NCBI GenBank assembly: GCA_025093555.1
Contig: JAIWNF010000076.1
Location: forward strand, 123,159-187,158
Reading direction: 5' to 3'
Source of the DNA: Circinella umbellata
Taxonomy: Eukaryota; Mucoromycota; Mucoromycetes; Mucorales; Lichtheimiaceae
DNA: 64,000 nt
This document shows positions 35,844 to 50,306 of the stretch, in pieces; positions within the stretch are counted from its first letter, which is position 1, and each line of letters opens with the position of its first letter. The notes under the pieces are model-generated. The model did not search any database. It saw only the letters and a program-made list of their open reading frames with translations, and was not told where the DNA came from. The translations under genes and the position numbers were made by a program.

Positions 35844-38682
35844 TTACAAGCCAAGATCATCATCCAATGCCCATAATGGTTTATCCTCTTGTTCTTCTTC
35901 TTCATCATCTTCATCTTGTTCTTCTTCTTCATCATCTTCATCTTGTTCTACTACTTCTTCACCTTCTACATCTTCTGGTTCAACAATATCTTCACCAATG
36001 ATATCATCATAATCAAACTCTTCCAATTCATTTATACCAACAGATCCAAAATTAAATCCTTGAAATTGTCGTAAAGCTTCTGCAAACTAATTATATTTTT
36101 ATATATTTAATAAGAAAAAACACATAAGTTTCCTTAATACAATAACAATATATGCATAATAATTACCGCTTTTTCTTTACTATGGGTATTTTCATCAACG
36201 TTAGAATATTTATTATCTTGATCCATATCCATTATTTCATCTTCATCATGACTATCAGTATTGCGACGACGACTACTACTACTACTACTACTAATGTTAC
36301 TACTACCACGATCATTATGATGTTCCTGTTGGCTTTCTTTTTCTTGATCATTATCCTTAAGATCACCTCCTCGATCCACAAGATCTGAGGATTCACCATA
36401 TTGCTTTTCTTTAATCTCTTTAGCTATCGCCTGATCAAGTCCTTGAGTAACATTTGTTGAAGAACTCATTTTTCCTGAGGATTTCCATTCCAGCATTTTT
36501 TTCTTCAACAAGTTACGCATTCTTTCAAATACACAAGAATAGTAAAACCCAGCTTGTCTTGTACATGTTGATTTTAGATACTTTGAAGTTTTTAAGAAAG
36601 TTTGAAAGTCTGGATCTGTTATATCACATAAACAAATCACGGCATTTTTTGGTGGAGCATTTTTACCATCAAAAATGATATTAACTGGTTCTTCTAAAGA
36701 ACTGTGTAATTTTATAGTCATTATAATAATTTAGTTTGTAAGTATAAAGCTATTATTATCTTTCTCTTTTTTTTAGAGTTGCCCTAATAAGCATATATAG
36801 TGATAGAATGAAAATATAATAACTTACTTTATTGTTACATCTTTCTTTTGTAATGCCTGTTGTTTAGCATTTCGACTTACTGGTTTACGTTTACCGGCAA
36901 TAGGCCTTGATTCCAGCCAATCGAATAGTCCACGAACACTGATATGCTGATATCTAATATACATTTATTAACTTGGTTATGAAAATTGACCATGATAATA
37001 CTGCTATTAATGTTATTATTCTTAACACATACATGTAATATTTTTTATCTGTTCGTGGATCAATTCCAAATTTGACCCAACATTCACGCCATGGACCTGT
37101 ACGGAAGGTATATGCTACAGTATTTAAAGCTCTATATGAAAGAAAATACAACCGCGTTTTTTTTTCTTAATATATAGATGTATAATAATGGATATGTTTT
37201 TTTTTCGATTTCCCATTTTATATAAACTTTACCCCCGAAGATATCGTTGATTATATGCTGTAACATGATTAAGAATACCTACACGTGTCCGAATAGGTTT
37301 TTCCTCAAACAACTAAAATTTTGATCTAAGTGTTAATAATGATGATAATGATAAAAGAAAGAAGAGAGAGAGAGGTATACCTTTTGTAAATCCTTTGCAA
37401 GAGCTTCTTCTTCCGGTTTTAAGAGCGAAACATCAAATGCAGGACCGGTAGGAGCTTTATCCTCAAATTTAATAGATGCAATTTCAAGTGCTGGACGTCT
37501 GAATCGATGAACAAGTTTAACTGCATACTATACATATATAAAAAAAATCTATTAATAAAATGACCTCAATTTAAGTGTTTCTTCCATTTGTTGAAATCAA
37601 CATATCCCCATTTAGTTTATCGAATAGCTTACAGAACCATCACGTTGTCGTACTCGTACACGCATAACGGGTTGATTTTGTTTATAACTATATATCAGTA
37701 TGTTAATATCCAGATGTTTTTTTTTTGCAGTAATACGTCCCTATCCTTTCTTTCGTTTATATATATATATTAAAGGCCTTATTTGTTTTTTTTTACCTAT
37801 AATCAAATGGTGTTTCACGCATACTAATCACAGGTGGTGGGATTTGTATCAAATTTTCATTTTCTTCATTAAACTTAAAATTTATTATATCGTTTACTAT
37901 TATTAAAGATAAACAAGATATATAAAGTAAATAAGACTGATCCCATAATAAAAACAAAAAGAAGTAGATATATGATTCATTTTCTTTTACTCTTTCTTTC
38001 CTCGATACTTTTCCTTTTCTTATTATTATTACCTTTTCCATTTTCCAAACTATCACGTAATTGACGATATTTGTTATCTTTTGATACAGAATATTGAAAA
38101 TCTGCCATTGCTATACATATATTTTGATATTAAATTGTTATTTAATTTACAATAATGACGTTCAATATCCTTATCACCCTTTACCCTTCCTTCATCCTTT
38201 ATATGTACATTATAAAAAGGTAAAATATGAATAGTTACCTCGAAAACGACAAGTTTTTGAAATAGTTCCAAGCGCTTCTGTTTTAAACGTTGCTTCCTCG
38301 TCAGGTTGATTTTTCTTTTTTCGTTTGGTAACCTTAAGTAAAAGCCCACTAGTATGTAGTACGTCTCCTGCAATAGGGTGACAAAAAGGATCTTTAGGAC
38401 GTTGGCGAAGTTCGATTGTTTTAACATCATTATCAAGAAGCTATACATATGTTCGTGTGTGTTTGAAGAGGTGGTTAAAAGGGTTCTTTTTTAAAATCAA
38501 ATCAAAACAAAACAAAAAACAAGAATGATCTTGATTAAAGACAGAGAGAGATCACCTACATTGGCAACTGTTTTTTCACCACCAAGAGTATTGAGTGCTC
38601 GATCTACATTTTTAACTCTTCCTGGATATTCAACTAAAACAAATTTACGATTAGGTACATTGAGTTTGAAAGATTGATCCAT
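35844..38682 (-). CDS. TFC1: TFIIIC subunit (Sfc1/Tfc1, GTF3C5 family)
   Basis: DNA-binding subunit of TFIIIC, which recognises internal promoters of tRNA genes for RNA polymerase III. Eleven exons fit (38682-38560, 38440-38239, 38110-38033, 37896-37797, 37687-37633, 37527-37381, 37312-37233, 37131-37033, 36953-36828, 36701-36167, 36086-35844), giving 595 residues in one frame. Diagnostic blocks: FVLVEYPGRVKNVDRALNTL at the N-terminus, ELRQRPKDPFCHPIAGD, NQPVMRVRVRQRDGS, AYTFRTGPWRECWVKFGIDP and HISVRGLFDWLESRPI. The C-terminus is a very acidic tail (DEDDEEEEQ repeated) ending DDDLGL, also typical of the family. The first intron before exon 4 is the least certain junction. Confidence 0.88.
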
Positions 38683-38952
38683 GATCGTTTATGTGAAAAG
38701 AAGAAAGTCGCGTGTGTCTGTGCCTGTCGGGGGAATGAAAGACAAAAATATACGTGTGAGGAGGGTGTAACAAAATTTCTAAAGTTGTTATCGAAGAAAA
38801 ATGTTGTCACTATGCAAAAGTTTATATTATAAGTTTTTTGATTAGCTACCTTGGTGACAGATTACTTTTATTATTATTACATGATAATCTGATTGAATCA
38901 TAGAATAGGGAGGGAGAAATATTTACAGTAAATGAGAATAAGATATGCATAT

Positions 38953-38985
<33 letters not shown>

Positions 38986-39065
38986 AGGAAACTAAATGGG
39001 AAGAAAGCAAACATATATGTTGTATATGTTGTATATATAAATCCAAAATGTTATTATTCTTCTTG
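38683..39065. other. intergenic with (TG)n tract
   Basis: Spacer between two minus-strand genes. It contains an AT/TG microsatellite at about 38955-38985 and the presumed TFIIIC-subunit promoter. No gene seen. Confidence 0.65.
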
Positions 39066-39665
39066 TTATTCTGTAGACACAATATTTTCAGATTTCTCAT
39101 TAAAAAGTTGATACTTTGGATTTGCTACTAATCTCTTTTGAGTACCACATATTTTACATGTTGTTACTGTTGCAGTGGGTGTACCTAGACCCACCAGAAA
39201 AGAAAAAGTTAACTCTTTATTCTTTTTTGACAGTGTTATTTTAGTCTTATTATTATTTAAAAGATTACATATGTATTTCACTAACCTTTAATTCTTACAG
39301 TAGCTGTTAATGCTGGTATCAATGCTGTGTCACATCTTTTACAAATAGTTCGTTTTACACTTGGATCACTGGAAGAAACATATTATTATTATCTTCTTCC
39401 TTTTTTATTAAATAAAGATATTTTCCACTTACGATCGCAAAACAAGTTTTCTGCCAATTTTTTTCATATTATTATTATAATATCGACCGAGAGGTGCAAG
39501 TGATTTCAGTTCTGATGATTTTTTATTGTTATTCATATTATTATCAATTGTTGGTACGATTGTAGTGGACATGAGAATCGACGCTTGATGTAAAAAGTTC
39601 ATTCGTTGATATGCTTGTAAATGTTGTTGTGTTGGACCTTGATTAGTTGCTTTTTTTTTCGCCAT
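39066..39665 (-). CDS. RPR2: RNase P/MRP zinc-ribbon subunit (Rpr2/Snm1/Rpp21 family)
   Basis: Protein subunit of the ribonucleoprotein that trims tRNA 5' ends. Three exons (39665-39433, 39368-39286, 39184-39066) encode 144 residues. Family signals: the helical N-terminus with QRMNFLHQASILM, then LGRYYNNNMKKIGRKLVLR, followed by paired zinc ligands ICKRCDTALIP and TCKICGTQKRL. Length and cysteine spacing match Rpr2/Rpp21. I start at the ATG giving MAKKK. An in-frame upstream extension has no ATG. Rpr2 and Snm1 are close relatives, so the choice between RNase P and RNase MRP subunit is open. The TFIIIC subunit gene lies just downstream on the same strand. Confidence 0.85.
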
Positions 39666-39995
39666 TTTTTGTTTAATGTCAATCAACTACTAAATTTAAT
39701 ATATAAATATGTATGAAGAAAAATAGGGATTTTTTTTTCTGTGCCTTCGAAGAAGCGTATATAAAAAAAATTATGTGGTTTTCGGCAAGTGAAAAGAAAA
39801 AGAGAGAGATTTTATATACAACTTTTTTCAATTGTTTACATCTTTTTATTTTATATTTCTAAATGGGTAGAGAATTGTTTTTTTTCTAATAGTAGTAATA
39901 ATACTAATACAAAATATAAAGGCACTTTTTTTAACAAGAAAGTGATGAATGATTAGAAAAAACAGTATGGATATTATAATACATATTATATTTGT
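39666..39995. other. intergenic
   Basis: AT-rich spacer between the cysteine synthase 3' end and the Rpr2-like start, both minus strand. No coding signal. Confidence 0.6.
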
Positions 39996-41535
39996 CTATG
40001 GCAAAACGATATATTTTTGCAAATGTTCAGGAATAGCACCATCGAGCTTTTTACTTTCAAGCCAGCTACGGCTGAAAAGACGAGATTGGTATCGATAAGC
40101 ACCATCAGCCAAAATGGTAGCAACTCGTTTGCCTATAGATATTGTCATATATACACAATGAACAGTGTTTAGAATTTAAAATAATCCTATTTATTTTATT
40201 TAAACTTTTCAATCTAATCCTTAAAAAAGATAAACTTACCAGGACCCAATTCCTTAGCCAACTTGGTAGCAGCGACAACATTCAATGCAGAGCTTGCACC
40301 AACATAAATACCTTCCTCATCCAACAAACGATAAAGCATGGTAATAGATTCTTCATCAGGAACACAGAAAGAACCATCTACAATTTCTACATCTGGAGCC
40401 ATGTTGTCAGTAATACGACCCTGACCAATACCTTCGGTAATAGATCCACCTGCACGATCGAAAGATTTACCACCACTTTGGATATAACTGTGCAAAACAG
40501 ATCCTGGAGGATCAGCAATATACGCTTTAATGTTTTTGTCTTGAGACTTCAAGAAACGAGCAGTACCGGCAAAAGTACCACCTGTACCAGTAGCACAAGT
40601 AAAACCATCCAAACGACCTTCTGTTTGAGCCCAAATTTCGGGACCAGTGGTTTCAATATGAGCACGACGGTTAGCAATGTTATCGAATTGGTTAGTCCAT
40701 ACAGCATTATTTAAACTTTCGGCATGACGTCTAGCTTGATGATTATAATTTTCTGGATTATCGAAAGCAACGGCGGGAACAGGATGAACTTCAGCACCCA
40801 ACATACGCAACAAGTCAATCTTTTCTTGAGACTAAAATATTTTTAGCGAAGCAGTTTTCAGCAATCCCTTTTCTTTCCATTGTTTTTTTTCCCAATATCG
40901 TGTTGTCCAACTCTTCTTTGTCCATTTCCTTATTTTATACTATTTATCTTTTTTTTTATACCTGAGTGTTGGGCATGTAAATAACACATTTGTAACCCTT
41001 AGCACGACAAACATGAGCTAAACCAATACCGGTGTTACCAGCAGTACCTTCAACAACAGTACCGCCAGCCTTAATTAAACCTCTTTCTTCAGCATCCTTA
41101 ACAACAAAAAGAGCAGCACGATCCTTGACGGAACCACCAGGGTTCATGAATTCGGCCTTGGCCAAAATATCAGAACCAGTTTCTTCACTCAAACTTTTCA
41201 AATGAAGCTATTTAATATTAACCAAATCAAACCAAACCCCGTTTATTAATACACACATATAGGTATGTAAATATATACCACCCATTTCAACATTACAATT
41301 CAAAATAAGAAATAAGTACTTTACCAAGGGAGTGTTTCCAATGGCACCAATAAAACCTTTGGTGATCTGTCAAAGAAATAAAAAAAAAAGAATCCCGTGT
41401 TTTTTTCAAGTTTAGTATTACTTATACTTATAACTCCAAAGAAAATACAGAATAATTGTATATATAACTTACACCAGGACGAAGACCAGGTTGTACAGTG
41501 GAGTAAGCACGAACAAATGAGCTCATTCTATTCAT
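39996..41535 (-). CDS. cysteine synthase (O-acetylserine sulfhydrylase), probably mitochondrial
   Basis: PLP enzyme joining sulfide to O-acetylserine (or a related acceptor) to make cysteine. Five exons (41535-41473, 41366-41325, 41207-40962, 40831-40240, 40132-39996) give 359 residues. Seen: IGNTPLLHL, the PLP lysine in [11 protein letters not shown] (about Lys63), the substrate loop [13 protein letters not shown], the phosphate cradle [14 protein letters not shown], and [11 protein letters not shown] near the C-terminal PLP-binding region. The usual TSGNTG loop reads TAGNTG here. The first ~18 residues ([13 protein letters not shown]) lack acids and carry Arg and Ser, like a mitochondrial presequence. 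No CBS domains or heme-binding extension, which argues against cystathionine beta-synthase. Confidence 0.9.
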
Positions 41536-43682
41536 TACTAATTATGTCAAAAAAAAAGCTGAAGTGTGGGAAGGAGAGAGAAAAAAAGAACAAGTTGCCT
41601 GGTTTTATTGTGTGGATTATAGGCAAATTATAAAGACACTTCATTTACCCCTCCGACGTTGAACTATTATTATTGGCTAAAGGTTGGTCGATCTCGTCAT
41701 CTTTAAAAAAGCTTATTTGATTCGTCTATTTCTGAAATTTCAGCAACACATGTGATAGGTTGCAAAAAAGAATACCCCTTCATCTACCGTTTAATCAGGT
41801 CCATTTCCAGAAAAACAAAAATCTTTTTAATCCTTGATTACTTTACTATATAGTTAACCTACTAGTAAAAGAATATGTACGGTATTCAAAAGTATGGTAT
41901 TTTTCAACTTAAGTAGTAGCTATTATTCTTTCTTATAATTGTCAAGTGTGGGAACAAAAGGGATTTTATCTCATCACCAAAAAAAAAACCAATATACAAG
42001 ATTCTGTATATTAGTATCAGTCGATAGAAGCCAGAGATTAATATAATGTAAGTGTTAATTGTATTAATAATCTGTTAAGACGTCTTTTCTCCTTTGTTAT
42101 ACGTATTATTACATCATCAATATCCGGTTAAAATTTTCGGCGAACATGTATCACAACTATTGTATGACCGGAATAATATTTCTTCTAGGGCGATCGCAGT
42201 ATAAGAATATACAATCTGTGTTATATTATTTGTTAATAAATAAGATGAAATTACTTTGAGAAAATGTATGTTATTGCCCTGTAACTTTTATCTTATTTCT
42301 ATTCTCTTAGGACCTCTTACACCCGTCTAATGAAGCAATAAATTCGTTTGTATCCAGTCCCACTTTTAACTCCAACATCCTTCTTTCATTGGAGTTGGAA
42401 ATTCTGTAATAGAATGAGTTCCGTATTTATAAACAATTTCGTTTTTGAATTACTAGACCAAATAACACACAGTTAAACCATAATAACCAAAAATAGAAAG
42501 AGCTATGCCTATTGATTTAGTTGGAACTCAAAAAGAACATTCATTTATATGATTTTCTATTATCAATTATATGTTTTGGTGTGTACAGTGAAAAGTAAAC
42601 ACCATAACAATACTCTTTCAGTTAGTTACACTATTTAACAAACTGACGACAATAACAACTTTCGTAATATTAAAAGAGTTATAACATTAATATAAATATT
42701 TCTCCTGTTAGTGGCATCAGCTCATGTAAAATTATCTTACAAAACAATAATGAGCTGGTTGATGTATATTTAAGAGCCATAAATTTTGTCGATATTTACG
42801 ATATACATTCGTCTTGTTACTCTGGTCGCTTCAACGAAAGCTGTCATACATAATGAACTCTGATGATTTCACGTTATATTACTGTTATGTGTTGTAGGTA
42901 ATGTTTTGCAGTAAGGTCAACTGTTTTTTTAGCATAACAATAGGATTCTCCCTTTTTTCTTAGTCGGAAGATTTGACATTCTATTGTATCTATATGATAT
43001 TATTTCAGACACAGTTACATACACATATATTACTTATATAAAAGTAACTAGATGTCTGTTGACAACAATACGTAGTCATAAGAATATTTGTTTTTTCTAG
43101 GGGCATATCTTGTTTACGCATATGAGGCTAAAAGAAAAAATGGATTATGTATCAAAAGTCCCTTGAGCATAATATGTTTCCCTCCGTTATACCAGCATAA
43201 AAATGATTTTGTTTTTAAAATTTTTATATGCCAAATCTTTTGTTGTCTTGAAGATATATTTTAGTTTTTGTAGCAGATTTTCTTCACAACAGTTTATGAA
43301 AACTATGTTTTTTGCACCCATTATATCAATTAGTAATTATTATACTCAAAAGAATATTATTACCATAGTAACAGCGATAGTAATTAACTTTTGTAGTGGT
43401 ACTAGTAGTGGTAGTGATAGCAACAAAAATAAAATACTTTATTATAATAGAAATTGTAGCAACTGAACGCTTTAATCAAGCAGTAAAATACCCAAATTTC
43501 TGTTCCAGCTAATCTGCTTTTTTTTTTCGTTCTTTTCACTTCTCCAAAAAAAAAAAGCACCCTTTTTTCTATTTTTTTTTCGTTGTTGTTGTGTTTGTGC
43601 CCTTTATTGCTTTTATCTTAAGAAAGAGAAAAGCAATTCATTTTTTTCAGAAAAATAACAAAAAGCTTTTTATATAACCTTG
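41536..43682. other. intergenic region between divergent genes
   Basis: A 2.1-kb AT-rich spacer separating the starts of cysteine synthase (minus) and MED14 (plus). Only short, Ile/Phe-rich frames occur. Pyrimidine-rich stretches near 43510-43650 precede the MED14 start. No RNA gene or repeat noted. Confidence 0.6.
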
Positions 43683-44300
43683 ATGCAACCGATCACACAG
43701 TCTGATGAAAATCAACGGCCAATGGAGACAAATGGTCATATACAAGAGAATGGGAATAATGGGAAAAAAGCTACATCAACAACGACGATCAATAATACTC
43801 ACGATGCTTCAACAACAACAACAACTATAATGAAACAAAATGGAACTCATACAATAACCGATGAACAACAAAAAATAACTTTACCCATTGAAATGGCTTG
43901 TATGGTTCCTCTTAAAACTTTGATTGGGAAGATGATTCGAAAAGCCCATGCGGATTTAATGACATTGACAGACACGTAATAATTTTATTATAATTATTAG
44001 TATTATTATTATTTTATTAATATGCAAAAAAAAAACACGCTATTGTATATATTTTATTATTTATTAAATAATAACGTGAATGGGGGTGTTGGTTTGATAA
44101 AATAAAATATAAAATATATACAGATTACCTTCTCGAGGTGAAGTGGAAAAGAAACGACAAATCCTTAACTATGCAATACTTGTTCGGAAACAAATTATAA
44201 AATTACAAGTTCTTGTAAAATGGGCAGATAACGCGGAAGATATTCAAATGTGTCAGGTATATAAAAAATATTATTTTTATTTTCTGGTTATATATAAACC

Positions 44301-44355
<55 letters not shown>

Positions 44356-47300
44356 TTGTATATATATTCAATTGACTAATTTGAATAATACAATATCTTA
44401 GAATATTATGGCTTTTTTGGCCAATCAAAACCAGATTTTCCGTGATTCAACACACTTTTTGCACAAGATTCATGCAGAATTACCAAAAGCAAGAATACGT
44501 AATTTTGATATCTTGAGTGCAGTTGATGTACTTACAACAGGATCATATCAACGAATGCCAACAAAGTTTCAGGTACAATATTATTTTTATAATTATTATT
44601 GGAAAAGGGAAAAACCGAAGTAATAAAACAGAGAGGGAGGGAGGGAGAGGGAGAAAAAGGAATTTTAATGAGATTTATTTGATTTTGTTGTTATGTAGAG
44701 TATATCTACACCATTAACAGATAGCGATGTATTGGATACGTTTAGTAAAATAAATGACGTGATTCGTATGCGAATGATGACAACTGAAGTATTACCATCA
44801 CCTATGAAAAATTATCGAATAGGTAGGACTATAATAACTCGATTTAATGAGAAAAAGATAATTGTTTTACACAGATATTGATAATATATATCGTAGAGAG
44901 TGGACGGATCAAGTTCTTAATTCAAAACGAATTCGATGTTTCACTTACACTTATGGGAGCTCCAAATGAACGAAGATGGTGGATTGTAGCACTAAATGTA
45001 TTGGTTAAATCAACTGCAGGCAATGGTGCTGGTGGTAAGTTTTTTCTTTTTTTAGTAATCTATATACTAGAATAGACATGAGTAAGAAAGGATAAGGGAA
45101 CTTATTGAGAAGATTACTGTCTTTAGATGTGGATATTTCACTTAATGAACAGCAAATACTTAATTTACGAATGAATGCTCAAAAACAACTTGTACCGCCA
45201 CCACCTACTCATCAACAGCAACAGCAGCAGCAACAACCGGGCAAATCAGCTACACCTGCTGATAATACCTCATCTTCAACACCTGTTTATTTCCCACTTG
45301 TCAATTTATACGACTATTTACATTTATTCTGTTTGAATATGCAACTAGAAATCATATATATGCAAGCGATGATGGCATCAAGAACACGATGGTTAGATCA
45401 ACTCCGAGTTTTTATGGATGCAACGCGAACAAAACTGACATTGATTTATTGGAAAGGAGGGTCACCAGCAGCACAATGGGCACGTCCACAGGCAAGTTAT
45501 TTTTATTACTATTATTACCATGGTCCTTTTTTTTTCTTTTTTTTTAAGCTATGTATATATTGGATCTTATAAATAATCTAATAAATTTATTAAAAAATCA
45601 ATGATAATAATAGCGTGATGAAGGAGGAGGAGAAAAAGCTGTGGAAGCTCAAGGAAATAATAATAGTACTGTGATTGAAATTTCCATCAGTAATGAAACT
45701 GATAAAAGAAAAGGACCTTTTACACCTCAAGTGAACATGGCTATTAGTATTCGTGATGAATTAAAAGGACTTATTGAACAAGCAGGTCTTGGAGCATCAG
45801 TCGAATTATCAAAAATGGATCATGCCGATCGACCTAAAATTGTATCCGCATTAAAATACCCAAAAAATCAATTGGATGTTTTATGGGGTGGTGATAGTAA
45901 CTTGCATACAAATGCTGATTTATTGGTAATATATATATATATATATAACAAGTTATAAGAAAAGGGGTAGAGATAGCAAAATGAATGATTAATTATTTCT
46001 CTAATGGTTTTTCTTTCTTGATAATAATTACTTTTAGAATCCATCGGATATTGATGTTGAAAGAGTTTTATGGCATGTAACACGACACCATAGTTTATGT
46101 ATCATTGAAAAATTACGTACCGTATTAAAAGCACAAGAAGCATTTCTTAACGAAAATGGATTACATTTAGTGGAAGGACGTCTTGAAGATGTTATTTCTG
46201 ATCTAGAAACTGCTGCTACAGATGATTTGAAAGGTAAGAATAAACGACCCGTTCCTTTGAGAGTCTGATATAATTGATTACTTGAAATCCGTTGTTATTT
46301 TACTTATATTTTTTTTTGTATTTTGACTAGATCAACTTTATATCAATGAAATGAAAATGGATCTTCCACCAGTCATTGTACGATATCGTCATCATCGTTA
46401 TATCAATATCAATTTAGATATGCGATCCGGTCGTATCAAGGTCCGTGAAGCAGGGTATCGACTTGGAGAGGGGGATGGTAAGAATTAACTATTATTTTGT
46501 TTAGAAAAAGAACGAGAGGAAAAAAGTTTTTCTTTACTAATACATTTTTCTTTATTATATAGCCAAACTTAAAGAATTAGAAGAACGTCTCAATAGTGAC
46601 CCATCCAATGTTTCAAAACATTTACTTTGGTTACGATCCGAAGTTGTTATTCGAGAAATTGTTTCATTAGCCAAACAACTTAGTTTACAACCTTTTCATA
46701 CATCTCAAATGTCATTACGTGCTGATGATCTTGTGAAACTTTTTGGGGATGTCCTGTCAGCACCTACAACAGCATCTCAAAATACGACGATAACAACAGA
46801 TCATTCCCATTCTCATGCTCCAGCACCAGGGGGAGGAACAGTAGCATTAAATAATAATAGGCTGCAATATCCATCTCACTGTGTGTTTTTGCAATTTGCT
46901 CAATTTAAAGACTGGTATTTGGTTGTTACGATTGTTCAAAATGAAGTTTATTCTTGCTTATGCTGTATCAAGTAAGTAGTTTATACAGATGCGAACGAAT
47001 TGAGTATGAAAGAAAGGATAATGGAATTTTGTTTTATTGATGATATTATATATATAGCGAAAAACGGGATGCTAACGGATTATTTCAAGTGATTGTTGAT
47101 ATGATGTATATGGATTATGAAGCAATGTGGAAAGAACAATTTATGCCACAATTATTAGAAAGTGCTAACTCAAAGAAACGGAGGAGTCATGTGGATGAGA
47201 ACGATAAAGAGTATGAAGCTGGTGGAGATAATGAAGATAATTTTCATAAGAAACGACGGAAAACAATCAAAGGACGAACAGATGCCAGTGAAGAACCAGA

Positions 47301-49507
47301 TACAGTTCAGAATGTGGATAAGTATGTTCTTATTTTGTTTAAATTTTGCGTGTCTGCATTAGTTATCTCTCGTTATCTAGTCTTATATATTAACACTATC
47401 ATTTTTTTCTGGGTTATAGCTTATCTATAGATTTACGATTTATGGCAAAATTGGATTCATTATGCCGGTAATATATAAATATATATAAGTATTTATATCA
47501 GTGTGGTAATAACTAATATCATCATGTATACATCATCTATTCGAATTGTTTAGCGCATTTATTACTAATCGTAAGGTGGAACTTCAACTAGTGCTTAGTT
47601 CTGTTAGTTACATGTCTCGACCCCTTCTCAAATCTTTACCTACTGCTGAATCACAAGTGTTAAATCATCCTGCTGCAAACAAAATGGAAGTTCTTTGTGT
47701 ACCACAACGTGAACTTTTGAAAGCATGTGCCGCACGAAATGTGGATGATACTCATCATGCACAACATCCTGGTGGTGTTGGCAAAGAAATCCCTTTACAT
47801 GTTCGACCTTGGGTTGAAAAAATGACACCGCGTATGAAAAATGATGTTTTAATGCGTGCTTCTGGATGGTGGGCTTGTGGACGAAATGAGTGTTTTGTTG
47901 TTATGCAAGATAAATTTGATTGGAAGAATATACCGTTACCCATTCGAGACTTCAATGGTAAGATTATAAGGAAAGAGTTAATGAATGATAGCTAATATGT
48001 GGTTGATAATCGTAGTAGTATTTGGTATTATATAAGGACTGACATTTATTATAATCTATATTTAAATATATGTATAGCAGATCATATTTCATTGGATCGA
48101 CCTTCTAATGTTTTATCTTTCACATATACAGATATTGATTCTTGTATTAATCGTTTTATAATTGATTGGGAACGAATATATATGATGGCCAACTTGGCGC
48201 GACAGTGTAATTTTATTTTTCTTTTTCTTTTTGGAAATTTTACTTTATATATCTATGTAGATAATACAAATCTAACCTTAAAACTCTACAGCATCATCAA
48301 CATGGTTGGAGAAATATAATGAGCAACTAGAGTTTGATAATTTTAATATGCAAGACTTAAAGTTCACGTATGCAAAGGTAAATAAATAATCTATTAGATT
48401 GTTATTTTTTTTCGTATAGTCTTATATATTTATAAATATATAAACCAGAAATTCACATGTATCATTCGATGGGATTCACCAAATACTGGACGAGCACGAC
48501 AATATATTGTTGAAGTCGGAATGAAGGATGAATATGAGAAGAATACGAAAAAATATGATAATAATACAAGTAATGAATCGCCGACACTATTGCACTTATC
48601 AGTCTCAAGAAATCCACATTGGCGCGTTGCATCTTTTCTTCAAGATATTTTAAATGATAAACGTGATGTTGTCTATCTTATTCAGGTAAAGAGGAAGGGC
48701 TAATTATTTGATAAAAAGAATTCGATATATAAGACTTTTAACATGATTAGTAACACACACACTTTATTTTGTTTTGTTTTTTTAAAAAAAAAGGTACTTT
48801 TCCAAACACTTCCATTTATGATGTCTTTGGAGAAACTTGAATTACATAATACATTAAAAGGTTCTATTGGTGACGTCTCGATTATTCCGCGTGCAGTGGA
48901 TTCTGTTCGAATCATTTATGTATCAAAGTATGTGTCATTTCCAAACTTATTTTTTTTCAAGAAAATTGATATATCTCGGTTTAATAACATTGAATCATTT
49001 TACATTCACAGACATGCTCTGGATATTTGGTTTACGAATCACAATACCATGTGTGTTTCTGATGCTGCATTTCTACATAAACTATCATCCATATCATCAT
49101 CATCATCATCATTACGTTCCGAAAATAACAACAAATCAACACCGTCACAATCTTCACCAGCCATTACTAACAATAATAATAATACTAATACTTCTGGAGA
49201 ACAACAAAAATCTGGCGACGATACAACAGATATTGTCAAACCTGTCAAATTATCACAGGATTTTCAATTTACCCCGTTTACAGAATTTGATAGTTTATTG
49301 GGAAACGTGGAAACGTGGATTTTTGAGGATGACAATGATGACGATAAAGAAAGAGAAGAAATATCTTGTTTTCCATTATTATCATCTATGGACGAATCTG
49401 AACCAACGGCTGTACCATTTAAACATGGTGTGATTTGTTCTGCTTCATTATGTCGAACACTTATTTCTCAATTAGGTTCTTTGAAGCAACAAGAAGAAAA
49501 ATCATAA
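43683..49507 (+). CDS. MED14: Mediator complex subunit 14 (Med14/Rgr1)
   Basis: Backbone subunit of Mediator, linking head, middle and tail modules at RNA polymerase II promoters. Eighteen exons join in one frame to about 1361 residues: 43683-43975, 44124-44256, 44402-44572, 44699-44822, 44897-45034, 45127-45491, 45614-45925, 46038-46233, 46331-46477, 46563-46971, 47058-47321, 47420-47467, 47554-47957, 48078-48206, 48292-48377, 48449-48685, 48794-48927, 49012-49507. Family blocks: the N-terminal MACMVPLKTLIGKMIRKAHA, KRQILNYAILVRKQIIKLQV and LVKWADNAEDIQ, then NYRIESGRIKFLI, and CFVVMQDKFDW later. Poly-Gln, acidic and Asn/Ser-rich loops interrupt the fold. One intron (45492-45613) starts GC rather than GT. 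The 84-nt intron at 48928-49011 is in frame and stop-free, so retention cannot be excluded. Confidence 0.9.
44314..44354. repeat. (TG)n microsatellite in a MED14 intron
   Basis: About twenty TG units following an AT run, inside the intron 44257-44401. It sits well clear of the donor and of the acceptor at 44401. Confidence 0.9.
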
Positions 49508-50306
49508 AAAAAAAGGAATGACAGAAAAAAAGAAGAAAAAAAGGTTTTTATATATAGAACTTTTTATTTTTCTCGCCCATCACAACATTACATACACTCG
49601 CATATATTATCATACTCTGTTTTTTCTTCAGTTTCTGGAAACTCCTGTTTGTAATCTTTGTAAAATAATAATAAAAAAACACAAATCACCAATGCAAACT
49701 TATTCATAGACATATATCATTACGTATTTTATTAAAGAGCTTAAGATTTATATTGTAGGGATGTTTGAGAGGCTGGGTGTGTTTAAATAGACATAGTAAC
49801 CCGTTTATTTTATCATAGAAATATAACAACGATTCTTTCTACAGCTTTATTTATTAATTAAATATGATTTAACCTATTACAAATAACTAAATACCCCATA
49901 AGCAAAGAAAAAAAAACACGGGTATCTTACTAAACACCAAAAACCGTCTATTGTTATGAATTCATGCAAAATGGTAAAAGACAAGTTGGATTTTCCTTAG
50001 ACAGTAAGCGAAAAAGGAAGTCTGATTTTTATAAGGAAGAAGCAGAAGCAAGATATCGCTACGTAATTTGTTTTTTTTTTTTTAATAACACAATGTTTGA
50101 AGATGAATTGATTTTCAAATTATTAAACTCTTGATTCAAAAGCTAAAGTTAGAAGACCAAAAATGTCAAGCAACTAGTAATATTTCCTTTTTCTCAAAGA
50201 AAAAAAAATATCGTTTATCTGTTCCATATATTATTCAATCACACTTTGGGATGATAATTATTTCTTTCTTTTTATTTTCCAGCATTATCACCATTATTAT
50301 TGTAAT
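49508..50306. other. intergenic, convergent 3' ends
   Basis: Spacer between MED14 (plus) and NUP85 (minus) 3' ends. AT-rich with A/T runs, no coding signal. Confidence 0.6.

Noticed and set aside
40142..40714. 190-codon plus-strand frame
   Set aside because: Antisense shadow of cysteine synthase exon 4.
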